A stretch of DNA of 64,000 bases from Streptomyces bicolor (GTDB lineage: Bacteria; Actinomycetota; Actinomycetes; Streptomycetales; Streptomycetaceae). Shown here in pieces: positions 27,354-35,480 of the stretch. Under the pieces are notes generated by a model. It was not told the DNA's origin. It ran no database searches and was given only the letters and a program-made list of their open reading frames with translations. The translations under genes and the position numbers were made by a program. Numbering within the stretch: the stretch's first letter is position 1; every line of letters starts with the position of its first letter. The stretch spans positions 1 to 64,000 of the forward strand of contig NZ_JOFS01000017.1 in NCBI RefSeq assembly GCF_000719285.1, in the 5' to 3' direction.

Positions 27354-27797
27354 CCTTGGCGGACCGGGGGGTTTCGCCAAGGTCAGGAGGTCGAGGGCGC
27401 GGCGCAGAAGAGTGCTGGAGGTGTGGGGGGTGTAGGGGAAATAGACGACCTCTACACCGACCTTCGAGAATTCCGATTCGAGGGTCTTCCAGACGTCGGT
27501 GCCGAGCCAGTCGTCGCCTTTGAAAATGACGTCGAACCCGACTTCCTTCCAGATCTCGATCTTGTCGTTCACCGTTGCGACATAGATCTCGTCGACGTAG
27601 CGGATGCCGCGGACGATCTCCAGTCGCTCGGAGAGCGGTACGACGGGCGGCCTGCCCTTCAGCCGTACCACCAGGTCGTCGCAGCAGACGCCCGCGACGA
27701 GTCGGTCGCAGTGCTCCCGGGCCCGGCGCAGGATGTTGAGATGGCCCACGTGGAAGAGGTCGAAGACGCCCGGCGCGTAACCGAGACGTTCTCCCAT
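27243..27797 (-). CDS. Glycerol-3-phosphate cytidylyltransferase-like nucleotidyltransferase (TagD type)
   Basis: A 184-residue protein of the nucleotidyltransferase superfamily. GVFDLFHVGHLNILRRARE (residues 10 on) holds the HxGH nucleotide-binding motif, and YTPHTSSTLLRR corresponds to the second signature (ISTT region of TagD). The expected reaction is CTP plus a phospho-alcohol giving CDP-alcohol; glycerol-3-phosphate is the best-known substrate but is not proven here. The catalytic part is about 140 residues, as in TagD. The last 40 residues are hydrophilic and lie antisense to the 3' end of the convergent CDP-alcohol phosphotransferase gene. ATG 27797 overlaps the stop of the preceding secreted-protein gene (TGATG), so it is the last gene of the wzy-wzz-wzx operon. 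Confidence 0.85.
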   Translation of the reverse strand: MGERLGYAPGVFDLFHVGHLNILRRAREHCDRLVAGVCCDDLVVRLKGRPPVVPLSERLEIVRGIRYVDEIYVATVNDKIEIWKEVGFDVIFKGDDWLGTDVWKTLESEFSKVGVEVVYFPYTPHTSSTLLRRALDLLTLAKPPGPPRSGELAEPLQKEGGREEDMGREQGAVDAEKEILIRQE

Positions 27798-29341
27798 CAG
27801 CGCTCCCCCGTCGGCTGCCCGTCGGCGGCCGCGGTCACGGTGAGCGGCTCCGACCTGGGCGTCGTGTTCCTGCCGTCGGTGACGGCGATCCGGTAGCTGT
27901 GGCGAGAGCCGGGGGCGACGGAGTCCGTGTACGTCATGTCGGAGCGGTTCCACCAGGCGGACCGCTGCTTGGGCGAGGCCACGAGGTCGCCGTCACGGTA
28001 GATCTGGTACGTCAGCTCCGCGTCGTCCCGGTCCCAGGCCGCGCGCCAGGTGAGCGTGACCTTGCCGGCGCGGTTCTCCGTGACATTGAGCGTGGGTGCC
28101 GGCTCGGGGGCTCCGGTGTCGGGGGCGGCCGCGAAGCGGGTCAGACTCTGCTGCGGGTTCTCGTTGACCGTGGTGAATTCCCCACCGGCCCAGAGGGTGT
28201 CTCCGGCCACCTCCAGCACTCGGGGACCCTGCCCCTCACCGATGCCTCCGTTCGTGTCGGGGAACCAGTGCAGAATGCGCATGTCCCGGGCCGACTGGGC
28301 CAGGAAGTGCTGCCGGTTTCCCCCCTCGTGCTCGGGGAAGCCCCCTGGGGTGTCGACGCATCTGTGGGCGTGGGATCCGCTGTAGACGACACCCTTGTGC
28401 ACGGCGACGGCCTGGGTCGCGCCCCAGCACCTGTCCTTCCACAGCATCGCGTTGTCGGACAGACGTCCCCCGATGCGACCGTCGAAGATGCCTGTCCCTC
28501 TGCCCTCCGCCGCCACGTAGAAGTTGTTCTCGTCGCGTGCCAGTGCCTTCACCACCGACCTGGCCGGAAGCCACAGCGGGTATTCGGCGACGGTCGCGCC
28601 GGTCGTGGGATGCAGGGCGACCAGCGCGTGGATGAGGTCCTCGTTCACCTCGACGAAGTCCCCGCCGACCACGATCTTCCCGTGCTCGGGTGCGGCCACG
28701 ATGGCCCGGACCGGCAGATCGATGTCCGCCTTGAACGGCAGGAGCGAGCCATCCGGGCCGACCGCCGCGATGCTGTTCCTGGTCTGGTTGTTGATCAGTG
28801 TGAAGTCGCCGCCCAGATAGACCGCGGAGTCCGTGGTCTCGATGGCCCGAACGGTCGCCGAGGCCATCGGCCGGAACTCCTTGTGCAGCGAGCAGTCGGC
28901 CGTGTTGATCGCGGCCGTGCTGTACACGTCGGTGTCGTCGACCTTGCCGAACGAGCCGCCGATATAGAGCACCTTGCCGTCTCGCGATGCCTTCAGTGCC
29001 CGCACGGTGTTCTCGCCCCCCGTGAACGAGTGGGCACAGGGCAGCAGTTCGCCGGTGGTGGCGTCGAACGCGGCGAAGTTGGTGCGGGTGACCTCCTTCT
29101 CGCCGGGCTTCGCGCCGGGCGGGCGGACCTTGCTGAAGGTGCCGCCGACGTACACGACACCATGTGCGTACTCGAGCGACCAGACGATGCCGTCCGTCTG
29201 CCAGGTCGGCAAGGGATCGGCGGTCATGGTCTTCTCGCCGTCGGCTGCCGAGGCGGCGGTCGACAGGAGCGAAGTGATCGCGAGGAATACCGCCGTACAA
29301 GCCGCGGTGCCGATCCTCGTCCTGCGATTTCTGAGATGCAT
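27797..29341 (-). CDS. Secreted repeat protein (beta-propeller-like) with C-terminal fibronectin type III domain
   Basis: A 514-residue exported protein. A signal peptide ends near AASA-ADGEK (about residue 33). Residues 40-405 contain at least five degenerate repeats with the core VYVGGTFSKV, LYIGGSFGKV, VYLGGDFTLIN, IVVGGDFVEVNE and LWAGGEFTTVNE. This is typical of delta-60/DUF5122-like propeller blades. A linker rich in Pro/Ala leads to an FN3-like domain (about 415-505; KVTLTWRAAWDRDD ... YRIAVTDG). There is no lipobox or sorting signal. No enzymatic motif is visible; binding of the polymer or cell-surface attachment is inference. It sits between the flippase and the cytidylyltransferase in one operon, which is unusual for a Wzx/Wzy cluster. 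Confidence 0.8.
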   Translation of the reverse strand: MHLRNRRTRIGTAACTAVFLAITSLLSTAASAADGEKTMTADPLPTWQTDGIVWSLEYAHGVVYVGGTFSKVRPPGAKPGEKEVTRTNFAAFDATTGELLPCAHSFTGGENTVRALKASRDGKVLYIGGSFGKVDDTDVYSTAAINTADCSLHKEFRPMASATVRAIETTDSAVYLGGDFTLINNQTRNSIAAVGPDGSLLPFKADIDLPVRAIVAAPEHGKIVVGGDFVEVNEDLIHALVALHPTTGATVAEYPLWLPARSVVKALARDENNFYVAAEGRGTGIFDGRIGGRLSDNAMLWKDRCWGATQAVAVHKGVVYSGSHAHRCVDTPGGFPEHEGGNRQHFLAQSARDMRILHWFPDTNGGIGEGQGPRVLEVAGDTLWAGGEFTTVNENPQQSLTRFAAAPDTGAPEPAPTLNVTENRAGKVTLTWRAAWDRDDAELTYQIYRDGDLVASPKQRSAWWNRSDMTYTDSVAPGSRHSYRIAVTDGRNTTPRSEPLTVTAAADGQPTGER

Positions 29342-29413
29342 GAGCTGTCCCGGAGATGACGGATACGGAGGGTGGGAGGTCGGAATTACGGGGAATTCGG
29401 TTTCCGGACGGTT

Positions 29414-30958
29414 TTACGAGGCGCGATCACGGAGGACGCCGACCAGTTCACGTACTCCCAACGTGGCTCGAAAACGGGACAAACTTATACTGAATACGCA
29501 CATTCCCAGGACGATTCCGGCGGCGAGTCCGAAGGCCGTGTCGCCTGCCAGCAGCCTGACGGGAAGGACGAGAGCGCCCGTGAGGCAGAGACCGACGACC
29601 ACGGCGGCGAGGTAGCCGCGGTCGACGATCGTGAAGCCCGGGTGGCGGCGCACCAGGACGGCGGAGACGAGGTTCTCCACGACGATCGCCGCTCCCCAGG
29701 ACAAGGCGGCTCCCAGAACGCCCCAGTGGGGCACGGCGAGAATGCCCACGGCCAACTGCACCGCGAAGGCGACGCCGGTGACCGCGAGATGCCATGAGCT
29801 ACGGCCCGCCATGAGCAGCACCGTCTGGGCGTTGCCCACGCCGACGTTGATGGCCGAGGCGACGCAGAGCACCACCAGCGCGACGGCCCCCTGCTCGAAC
29901 TCCGGGCCGAACAACGAGAGCACCGTCTCGGGGAAACTCGTCAGGAGCACGAGCAGAGGCCAGGAGAACAGCACGATCCAGCGCGTCGAGATGCGATGGA
30001 GGTGGCAGGCCTGTGCGGTCTCGTCCACGGCGAGCAGGCGGCTGATCTCCGGAGCGACGGCCAGGCGGATGGCGAGTTGGAGCAGAGTCGCCGCGACAAT
30101 GACACGGCCGACGGCGGTGTAGATGCCCGCCTCTTCGCTCGTGGCCAGGGACGACAGCAGGACGACGCCCACCCATACGGCGCTGATGTCGAACACGGAG
30201 GAGATCGCCCGAGGTGCGGCGAACGCCCAGAATCCCCGCCGGGCAGCGGCCACTTCAGGTCCGGACGGACGCTTGCGGTGCGTGCGGTGGCACCGGCGCA
30301 GCGCGAGCCAGGCGGCGACGGCCCCGGCCATGGAGGGGATGAGCCAGGCGGATGCCAGGCTCAGCACACTCGGGGTCACAAACGCGACCGGCACGGCGAT
30401 CAGAACGCGCAGGACCGGTTTGCCGACCTGCTCGACGCCTACGAACGGAACCACCGTGCCGTAGCCCTGGGTTGCGCCGAGCAGGATCAGGCTCACCGTG
30501 GCCAGCGGGAGGAACAGCGCGAAGAGCCGTACCAGGGTGACCGCGTCCTCCGGGGCGAGGTTCGGCAGCAGCGAGGTGGCGGTCGAGGGCGACAGGAACA
30601 GCAGGGCCGCGGCCGCCGTACTCGCCGCGGCCCCCGGTACGACGGCACTGCGCACGAGGGCGCCCACCTGGTGGCCACGGCCGGTGGCCACGTCGCGGGA
30701 CACGAAGCGCACCAGCCCCGTGTCGGCACCGAGTTTGCAGGTGTTGCTGAGGATGGTGAAGACGGCGACGCCCGTGAAGACGGCTCCCGATCCGTGCGCG
30801 CCGAGGGCACGCGTGATCAGGGCGACGAGGAGGTAGCCGAAGGTGGCGTTGATCACCGCACCGAGGAAGCCCCACCAACCGCCGCGCGCGGTGGCGGCGA
30901 CTCCGTTCCGGGTGGCCGTCCCGCCGGTGACGGGAACAGCCGTTCCGGCGGCGCTCAT
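29414..30958 (-). CDS. Wzx-like polysaccharide flippase
   Basis: A 514-residue membrane protein with 12-14 hydrophobic helices and short loops, of the MOP (multidrug/oligosaccharidyl-lipid/polysaccharide) exporter superfamily. The N-terminal WWGFLGAVINATFGYLLVALITRALG and the pattern of the helices match polysaccharide flippases, which turn lipid-linked repeat units to the outer face. ATG 30958 overlaps the stop of the Wzz/kinase-like gene by four bases (ATGA). The export partner (Wzy) and chain-length regulator are encoded just upstream in the same operon. Confidence 0.88.
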   Translation of the reverse strand: MSAAGTAVPVTGGTATRNGVAATARGGWWGFLGAVINATFGYLLVALITRALGAHGSGAVFTGVAVFTILSNTCKLGADTGLVRFVSRDVATGRGHQVGALVRSAVVPGAAASTAAAALLFLSPSTATSLLPNLAPEDAVTLVRLFALFLPLATVSLILLGATQGYGTVVPFVGVEQVGKPVLRVLIAVPVAFVTPSVLSLASAWLIPSMAGAVAAWLALRRCHRTHRKRPSGPEVAAARRGFWAFAAPRAISSVFDISAVWVGVVLLSSLATSEEAGIYTAVGRVIVAATLLQLAIRLAVAPEISRLLAVDETAQACHLHRISTRWIVLFSWPLLVLLTSFPETVLSLFGPEFEQGAVALVVLCVASAINVGVGNAQTVLLMAGRSSWHLAVTGVAFAVQLAVGILAVPHWGVLGAALSWGAAIVVENLVSAVLVRRHPGFTIVDRGYLAAVVVGLCLTGALVLPVRLLAGDTAFGLAAGIVLGMCVFSISLSRFRATLGVRELVGVLRDRAS

Positions 30959-32628
30959 CGGGAGGCGGAGAGTGTGTCGTCCTGCGCGGAGGCGCCCTGC
31001 GGTGACGGGGCGAGCTTCTCCTCCTGCGGCCCGCCGTCGGCCTGATGCGGGGGCGCGGGGCGGTCCCCGGCCCCGGCTGCGGGCGCGGTCGTTGCCGTGA
31101 ACCGGCGCAGCTCCGTCAGCCGACGGGCCCCCCGGACGGCGTCCATGGCACGGCGCAGTCGGCTCCGCGGTGTGCCGGTGTCCAGCACCGCGCCCACGAC
31201 GTGTCCGCCCGAGCAGCTGATCAGTTCGCGCACCTGTTTGAGGTCGTCGCGCCTGGTGTGGTCCAGGCCGCCCACCACCAGGACGCCGTCCACACGCTGG
31301 GCGACCGCCAGAGCGTCGGGATGGTCGAGCAGAGGCCGGGTGATGACGAGGGCCGACGTTGCGGAGTCGGCGCCGGGCAGCGCGCGAGTCACCGCGGAGG
31401 GCGTCAGGGCTTCGTCGGTCGTGGTGCTGGCGCCGCGGTCGGGGAAGAGCGTGAATCGCCCGGCCGTGCCCGCGTCGACGACGACCCGGCCCGTGGGGCC
31501 GGCGGCCGTTTCGGTGCCGGCCTCGGGACCATCGGCCACCGAGGGCAGCCGTGCCGAGAGGCCGGGCATGTTCGCCGTGGCATCCACCAGCAGCACGTCC
31601 TCACCGGACTCGGCGAGTGCGGCGGCGAGGTTCACCGCGGCGGCCTCGGCGTCCTGGCCCTGCTTCGGTGCCACGACCAGGAGCGTTCCCTTGGCCGCGT
31701 GGTTCTCGTCGTGACGGAGCCGGAAGGCGAGAGCCCGGTAGGCCTCCGTGAGGCTGCCGGCGACCCGGCCGACCCGCAGCAGTTCGCCGTCCGGCTCGGA
31801 CCGTGGGAGGAGACCCAGCACCGGAGCGCCGAGGGCCCCTTGGACCTCGCCGACCGAGCGTGCCCGCGGGTCGAGTGCGGCGCACAGCCAGGCGAGGAAG
31901 GCGCCGAGGACCAGACCGCCCAACAGGCCGACACCGATGAGCGAAGCGGGGCCCGGTCCCGACGGCTGTGCCGGCGGCTCGGCCCTGCGGACCACCTCCC
32001 CCGCGGTGGTGTCGTAGGTTCTGATGTCCGAGATCCGCTTGTGCAGGGCGCCGGTCTGGTCCCGCAGAGCCGCGGCCTCGTCGCCCTTCGCGGTCTTCCG
32101 CTTCGCCAGCGCGGCGATCTGCCGCTCCAGCTCACCGGTCATCCGCTTGACCATGGCATGGATCCGGTCCTTGCGATCGGCGAGATAGGCAGCGGCGAAC
32201 GCGTTGGTCACCCGGGCCGCCCGCTTGGCGGTGGCCGCCGTGTACTCGAACCTGAGGACCTGGCTGTCCGCCGGACTCGCGACCCGCAGTTCCGCCGCCA
32301 GCGCGTCGCCCCGGGACGGTTCCCCCAGCGCCCTGGCCGCACGGGCCGCAACGGCGGGGCTGAGCGCGATCCGCCGCTCCGTGCCCATGGTCACCTGGTT
32401 GTCGATGGACACCCCGAACGCGTTGATCGGGTCAGCGGTCGAGCGGATGCGAACCTCACCCGTCGCGGTGTAGGTCCCGGCGCGGAACATCACCAGCAGC
32501 AGTCCACCGAGCAGCCCCAGGACGATGCCCAGCGCGATGACCGCGCGGTACCTCAGCAGTTGACGCAACTGGTCGCGCAGCTGGTCCCGTTCGTCGTCAC
32601 GGTCATCCAGGCTGGTGGGACTGGTCAC
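30955..32628 (-). CDS. Wzz/BY-kinase-like chain-length regulator with degenerate ATP site
   Basis: A 557-residue protein. A cytoplasmic start is followed by helix 1 (AVIALGIVLGLLGGLLLVMF, about 28-48), an extracytoplasmic Wzz-type domain with a coiled-coil stretch (about 150-200), helix 2 (about 230-250, PASLIGVGLLGGLVLGAFLAW) and a CpsD/Wzc-like cytoplasmic domain. In this last domain VAPKQGQDAEAAAVNLA (from residue 319) occupies the Walker A position but lacks the GK[ST] lysine. VLLVDATANMPGLS stands for Walker A-prime, and the C-terminal tail has no tyrosine cluster. It probably acts as a structural regulator, not as an active tyrosine kinase. GTG 32628 has a perfect AGGAGG in front; the longer frame to 33012 is rejected. 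It overlaps the polymerase gene by 26 bases. Confidence 0.85.
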   Translation of the reverse strand: MTSPTSLDDRDDERDQLRDQLRQLLRYRAVIALGIVLGLLGGLLLVMFRAGTYTATGEVRIRSTADPINAFGVSIDNQVTMGTERRIALSPAVAARAARALGEPSRGDALAAELRVASPADSQVLRFEYTAATAKRAARVTNAFAAAYLADRKDRIHAMVKRMTGELERQIAALAKRKTAKGDEAAALRDQTGALHKRISDIRTYDTTAGEVVRRAEPPAQPSGPGPASLIGVGLLGGLVLGAFLAWLCAALDPRARSVGEVQGALGAPVLGLLPRSEPDGELLRVGRVAGSLTEAYRALAFRLRHDENHAAKGTLLVVAPKQGQDAEAAAVNLAAALAESGEDVLLVDATANMPGLSARLPSVADGPEAGTETAAGPTGRVVVDAGTAGRFTLFPDRGASTTTDEALTPSAVTRALPGADSATSALVITRPLLDHPDALAVAQRVDGVLVVGGLDHTRRDDLKQVRELISCSGGHVVGAVLDTGTPRSRLRRAMDAVRGARRLTELRRFTATTAPAAGAGDRPAPPHQADGGPQEEKLAPSPQGASAQDDTLSASR

Positions 32629-34078
32629 GGATACCTCCTGTTCCAGGAATCGGTGCGTGGCCCGCGTTCGCGGACGGCTGCACCGGTGAAGGGACCCGGG
32701 ACGACCGGGCGGAGCGGGTAGTGAGCAACAAGGGGACGAGGATGAGCAGCAGCAGCGGTCCCACAATGGCGCTGAGGCTGCCGCGCAGCAGGATGAGCTG
32801 GTAGAAGGCGAAGGCCGGGACCAGCAGTACCGCCAAGGTGGAACGGCTGTCCCGCAGCCGTTCCCGGATGTCGTCCATGCGGCGTGAGGCCACGCCCAGC
32901 AGACAGAAGACGACGGCCACACAGGGGGCACCCGCCCACAGGAAGCACTCGATCCACAGCGGCGCCGAGAGGTTCTTGAAGTCGTAGCCCACGTAGTCGG
33001 CGAGCATGGCACCGGTGGCCTGCGGTTTGTCGGGCCACGCGGAGCGCGGGACCATGAACAGGGGGACCGCCAGCGCGGACGACGGTGAGAAGCCGTTCTC
33101 CCCCACCTGGTCGATGCCTGTCTGCATCTGCTGAAAGCCGTCGTAGTCCATGCCCGTGGTGAGCTGTTCGGACAGGGACACCACCTGGACGGTTTCGCGT
33201 TCGTTGTAACGGAAGTAGTCGCTGTACGGGAAGACGAGCAGCACCACGGCCGTGAGCGCGGCGGCGGTGACGCGAAAGGCCCGCGGGCTGTCGAACCGGC
33301 GCCATGAGAACAGCAGGGTGAGAAGGACGGTTCCGGCCCAGAAGCGCGGCCTGCTGATGGGGTTGTTGACGACGACGTTCAGCACGAGCATGAGCGGCAG
33401 GAGCATCCAGCGGACTTTGCGCAACCATCGGTCGCCCCCTTTCAGAAGGGGCAGGTGCAACAGGCCCAGCAGTCCCCAGAAGGCGGGGACGGCGACTGCC
33501 CAGATGCTCATCGCCCGTGCCGTCTCCGACGCGGCGCCCGTCTGGCGCACGGCCTGTCTGCTCGTGAAGAAGGCGGCCAGTCCGCCCAGATGGGGAATCA
33601 GTGCGACCGCGAGCACGAGCGCGGCGCCGCACAGGAGGAGAACGGGCACCGGAGTGAGCCTGCGGGACAGCAGCGGCTCGAGCACGACCCGCCGGCCGTG
33701 ACCTCGCCGTGCGGCGAGTGCCGTGCCTGCGGTGTAGGCGAGCAGCCCGAGTTCGGTCAGGGCGGCGGCGGCGAAGGCGGTGGCCTCACCGGTGCGGTAG
33801 TCGAGTGGGTACATGTCGGTGGCGAGCATGGCGAGCGGTGCCAGACCGAGCCACACATAGGCGAACAGCCAGAACCCGAGAGCGACGAGCCGCACCGACG
33901 TACTGGTGAGCACCCGGGCGAGCGCCCCACCGGTGTGCGCCACGACGACGCACTGCAGGGCGAGTGCCGCGCCGAAGTGAACGTCCAGGTTCTGCAGCAC
34001 CAGGCCTGGCAGCAAGCCGATGAGTACGACGCCCCAGCCGCTCACCGCAGCAAGACAACGGACGTGACCACCCTGCAC
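32603..34078 (-). CDS. Wzy-like oligosaccharide repeat-unit polymerase
   Basis: A polytopic membrane protein of about 490 residues with 11-12 helices and one large external loop (about 290-370, FPYSDYFRYNERETVQ... ). The architecture is that of O-antigen/exopolysaccharide polymerases, which have little sequence conservation. It would link repeat units on the outer face of the membrane. The GTG at 34078 is preceded by AAGGGGA at a good distance, so I use it. An ATG pair at 34108/34111 would add 10-11 residues but has no ribosome-binding site. A TATAAA (about 34133-34138) could be the operon's -10 box. It is the first of five cotranscribed genes. Confidence 0.78.
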   Translation of the reverse strand: MQGGHVRCLAAVSGWGVVLIGLLPGLVLQNLDVHFGAALALQCVVVAHTGGALARVLTSTSVRLVALGFWLFAYVWLGLAPLAMLATDMYPLDYRTGEATAFAAAALTELGLLAYTAGTALAARRGHGRRVVLEPLLSRRLTPVPVLLLCGAALVLAVALIPHLGGLAAFFTSRQAVRQTGAASETARAMSIWAVAVPAFWGLLGLLHLPLLKGGDRWLRKVRWMLLPLMLVLNVVVNNPISRPRFWAGTVLLTLLFSWRRFDSPRAFRVTAAALTAVVLLVFPYSDYFRYNERETVQVVSLSEQLTTGMDYDGFQQMQTGIDQVGENGFSPSSALAVPLFMVPRSAWPDKPQATGAMLADYVGYDFKNLSAPLWIECFLWAGAPCVAVVFCLLGVASRRMDDIRERLRDSRSTLAVLLVPAFAFYQLILLRGSLSAIVGPLLLLILVPLLLTTRSARSSRVPSPVQPSANAGHAPIPGTGGIRDQSHQPG

Positions 34079-34214
34079 CTGCGTCCCCTTATTGAACCTG
34101 ACAAACATCATGGAACTAGGACAGTTGATTTATAGCGCACTAATAACACATAACCATCGAAGCAATCGGCGCGCTTTCTGGAGTATTGCGATACTTGCAT
34201 CGTATTTTCATGAA
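34079..34214. promoter_or_regulatory. AT-rich divergent promoter region of the polymerase and glycosyltransferase genes
   Basis: This 136-base stretch is strikingly AT-rich for this genome. Leftward, TATAAA lies 55-60 bases before the polymerase start. Rightward, TATTTT at 34203-34208 lies six bases before the ATG at 34215, with TGGAGT 18 bases upstream of it, which would give a leaderless transcript. Confidence 0.45.
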
Positions 34215-35453
34215 ATGACCGATCTCCTGACAGGTCGTCACGTCCTCCTCGTGTCGGCCAACTACGCCCCCGAGCACGCCGGAATCGCGCCCTACGCGAC
34301 CGGAACCGCGGAGCATCTGGCCGCCCGCGGCGCCGAGGTCGACGTCCTGGCGGCCATGCCGCACTACCCGGGTTGGCGCGTCCACCGCGACTACCGGGGG
34401 CGTTGGCGGATGGTGGAGAGCCGGGAAGGCGTACGCATCCATCGCCGCCGCGGTTTCGTGCCGTCGCGGCAGACCGCGCTCCGCCGGGCCGGCTACGAGG
34501 TCAGCTTCCTCGCACACGGGTCGGTCCGGCCGCCGGCCGGACGGCCGGACATCGTTCTGAGTCAGATGCCGACCCTCGCGGGAGGCGTCATCGGCGGCCG
34601 GCTGGCCCGTCGGCACGGGGTGCCGCACGTCGTCGTGGTGCAGGACCTCATGGGGGCCGCGGCCGCGCAGAGCGGTATCAGCGGTGGGGGCCGGGTGGCG
34701 TCCCTGGTGGCCGGCGTGGAGGCGAGGATCCTGCGCTCGGCCGCTCTGGTCGGGGTGGTGCATGAGTCGTTCGTGGACCGGGTCACCGCGACCGGGGTGC
34801 CGGGACAGCACGTCAGAGTCGTGCCCAACTGGACTCATGTGCCGCCCCCCACGGGTGACCGGCGGGCGGTACGGGCGCGACTCGGCTGGGCGGACGACGA
34901 GTTCATCGTGCTGCACGCCGGGAACATGGGGCTGAAGCAGGGCCTCGACGTGCTGGTCGAGACCGCTCGGATCGCGGCCGGCGCCACCCCGCGGCTGCGG
35001 GTCGTCCTCATGGGGGACGGCAGCCAGAGGTCACACGTGGAGCGGCTCGCCGCCGGCCTGGCGAACGTGGATCTGCTTCCGCCCGCGGCCGACGCGGACT
35101 TCCCCGACGTGCTGGCCGCCGCGGACGCCCTCGCGGTGACCCAGCGGGCATCCGTGCTCGACATGAGCCTGCCTTCCAAGCTGACGTCCTACTTCGCGAG
35201 CGGCCGCCCGGTCGTGGCCTCGGTGGCCCCGCAGGGCGGCACGGCCCAGGAGGTGCGTCGCTCCGGGGCGGGAGTCGTCGTCCCGGCGGAGGACCCCGCG
35301 GCGCTCCACGCCGCCCTGGGAGAACTGATCCGGGACCCGGCGCGCTCGGCCGCACTCGGCGCTCGTGGCCCGGCCTACGTGCGCGAACGCCTCAGTCCGC
35401 AGGCCGGGCTCGGACGGATCACCGCGATGCTGGCCGAGGCGCTGAGCTCATAG
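34215..35453 (+). CDS. GT4-like glycosyltransferase (WcaI-type)
   Basis: A 412-residue GT-B fold glycosyltransferase. RHVLLVSANYAPEHAGIAPYA at the N-terminus (about residues 8-28) is the WcaI/GT4 opening motif. The middle holds VVVVQDLMGAAA. The C-terminal Rossmann half has FIVLHAGNMGLKQGLDVLVE, VLMGDGSQRSHVE and the donor-binding region LPSKLTSYFASGRPVVASV. It would add one sugar to the lipid-linked repeat unit on the cytoplasmic side. ATG 34215 is chosen since the conserved domain begins right after it. No Shine-Dalgarno is seen and translation may be leaderless. It converges with the epimerase gene (28 bases apart). Confidence 0.88.
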   Translation: MTDLLTGRHVLLVSANYAPEHAGIAPYATGTAEHLAARGAEVDVLAAMPHYPGWRVHRDYRGRWRMVESREGVRIHRRRGFVPSRQTALRRAGYEVSFLAHGSVRPPAGRPDIVLSQMPTLAGGVIGGRLARRHGVPHVVVVQDLMGAAAAQSGISGGGRVASLVAGVEARILRSAALVGVVHESFVDRVTATGVPGQHVRVVPNWTHVPPPTGDRRAVRARLGWADDEFIVLHAGNMGLKQGLDVLVETARIAAGATPRLRVVLMGDGSQRSHVERLAAGLANVDLLPPAADADFPDVLAAADALAVTQRASVLDMSLPSKLTSYFASGRPVVASVAPQGGTAQEVRRSGAGVVVPAEDPAALHAALGELIRDPARSAALGARGPAYVRERLSPQAGLGRITAMLAEALSS

Positions 35454-35480
35454 CGCCCCGGCCGGCGGGAGGCCGAACGG

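Noticed and set aside
32629..33012. A 128-residue N-terminal extension of the Wzz/kinase-like protein
   Set aside because: It is a shadow of the polymerase gene; GTG 32628 has a perfect AGGAGG site and begins just before the first membrane helix.
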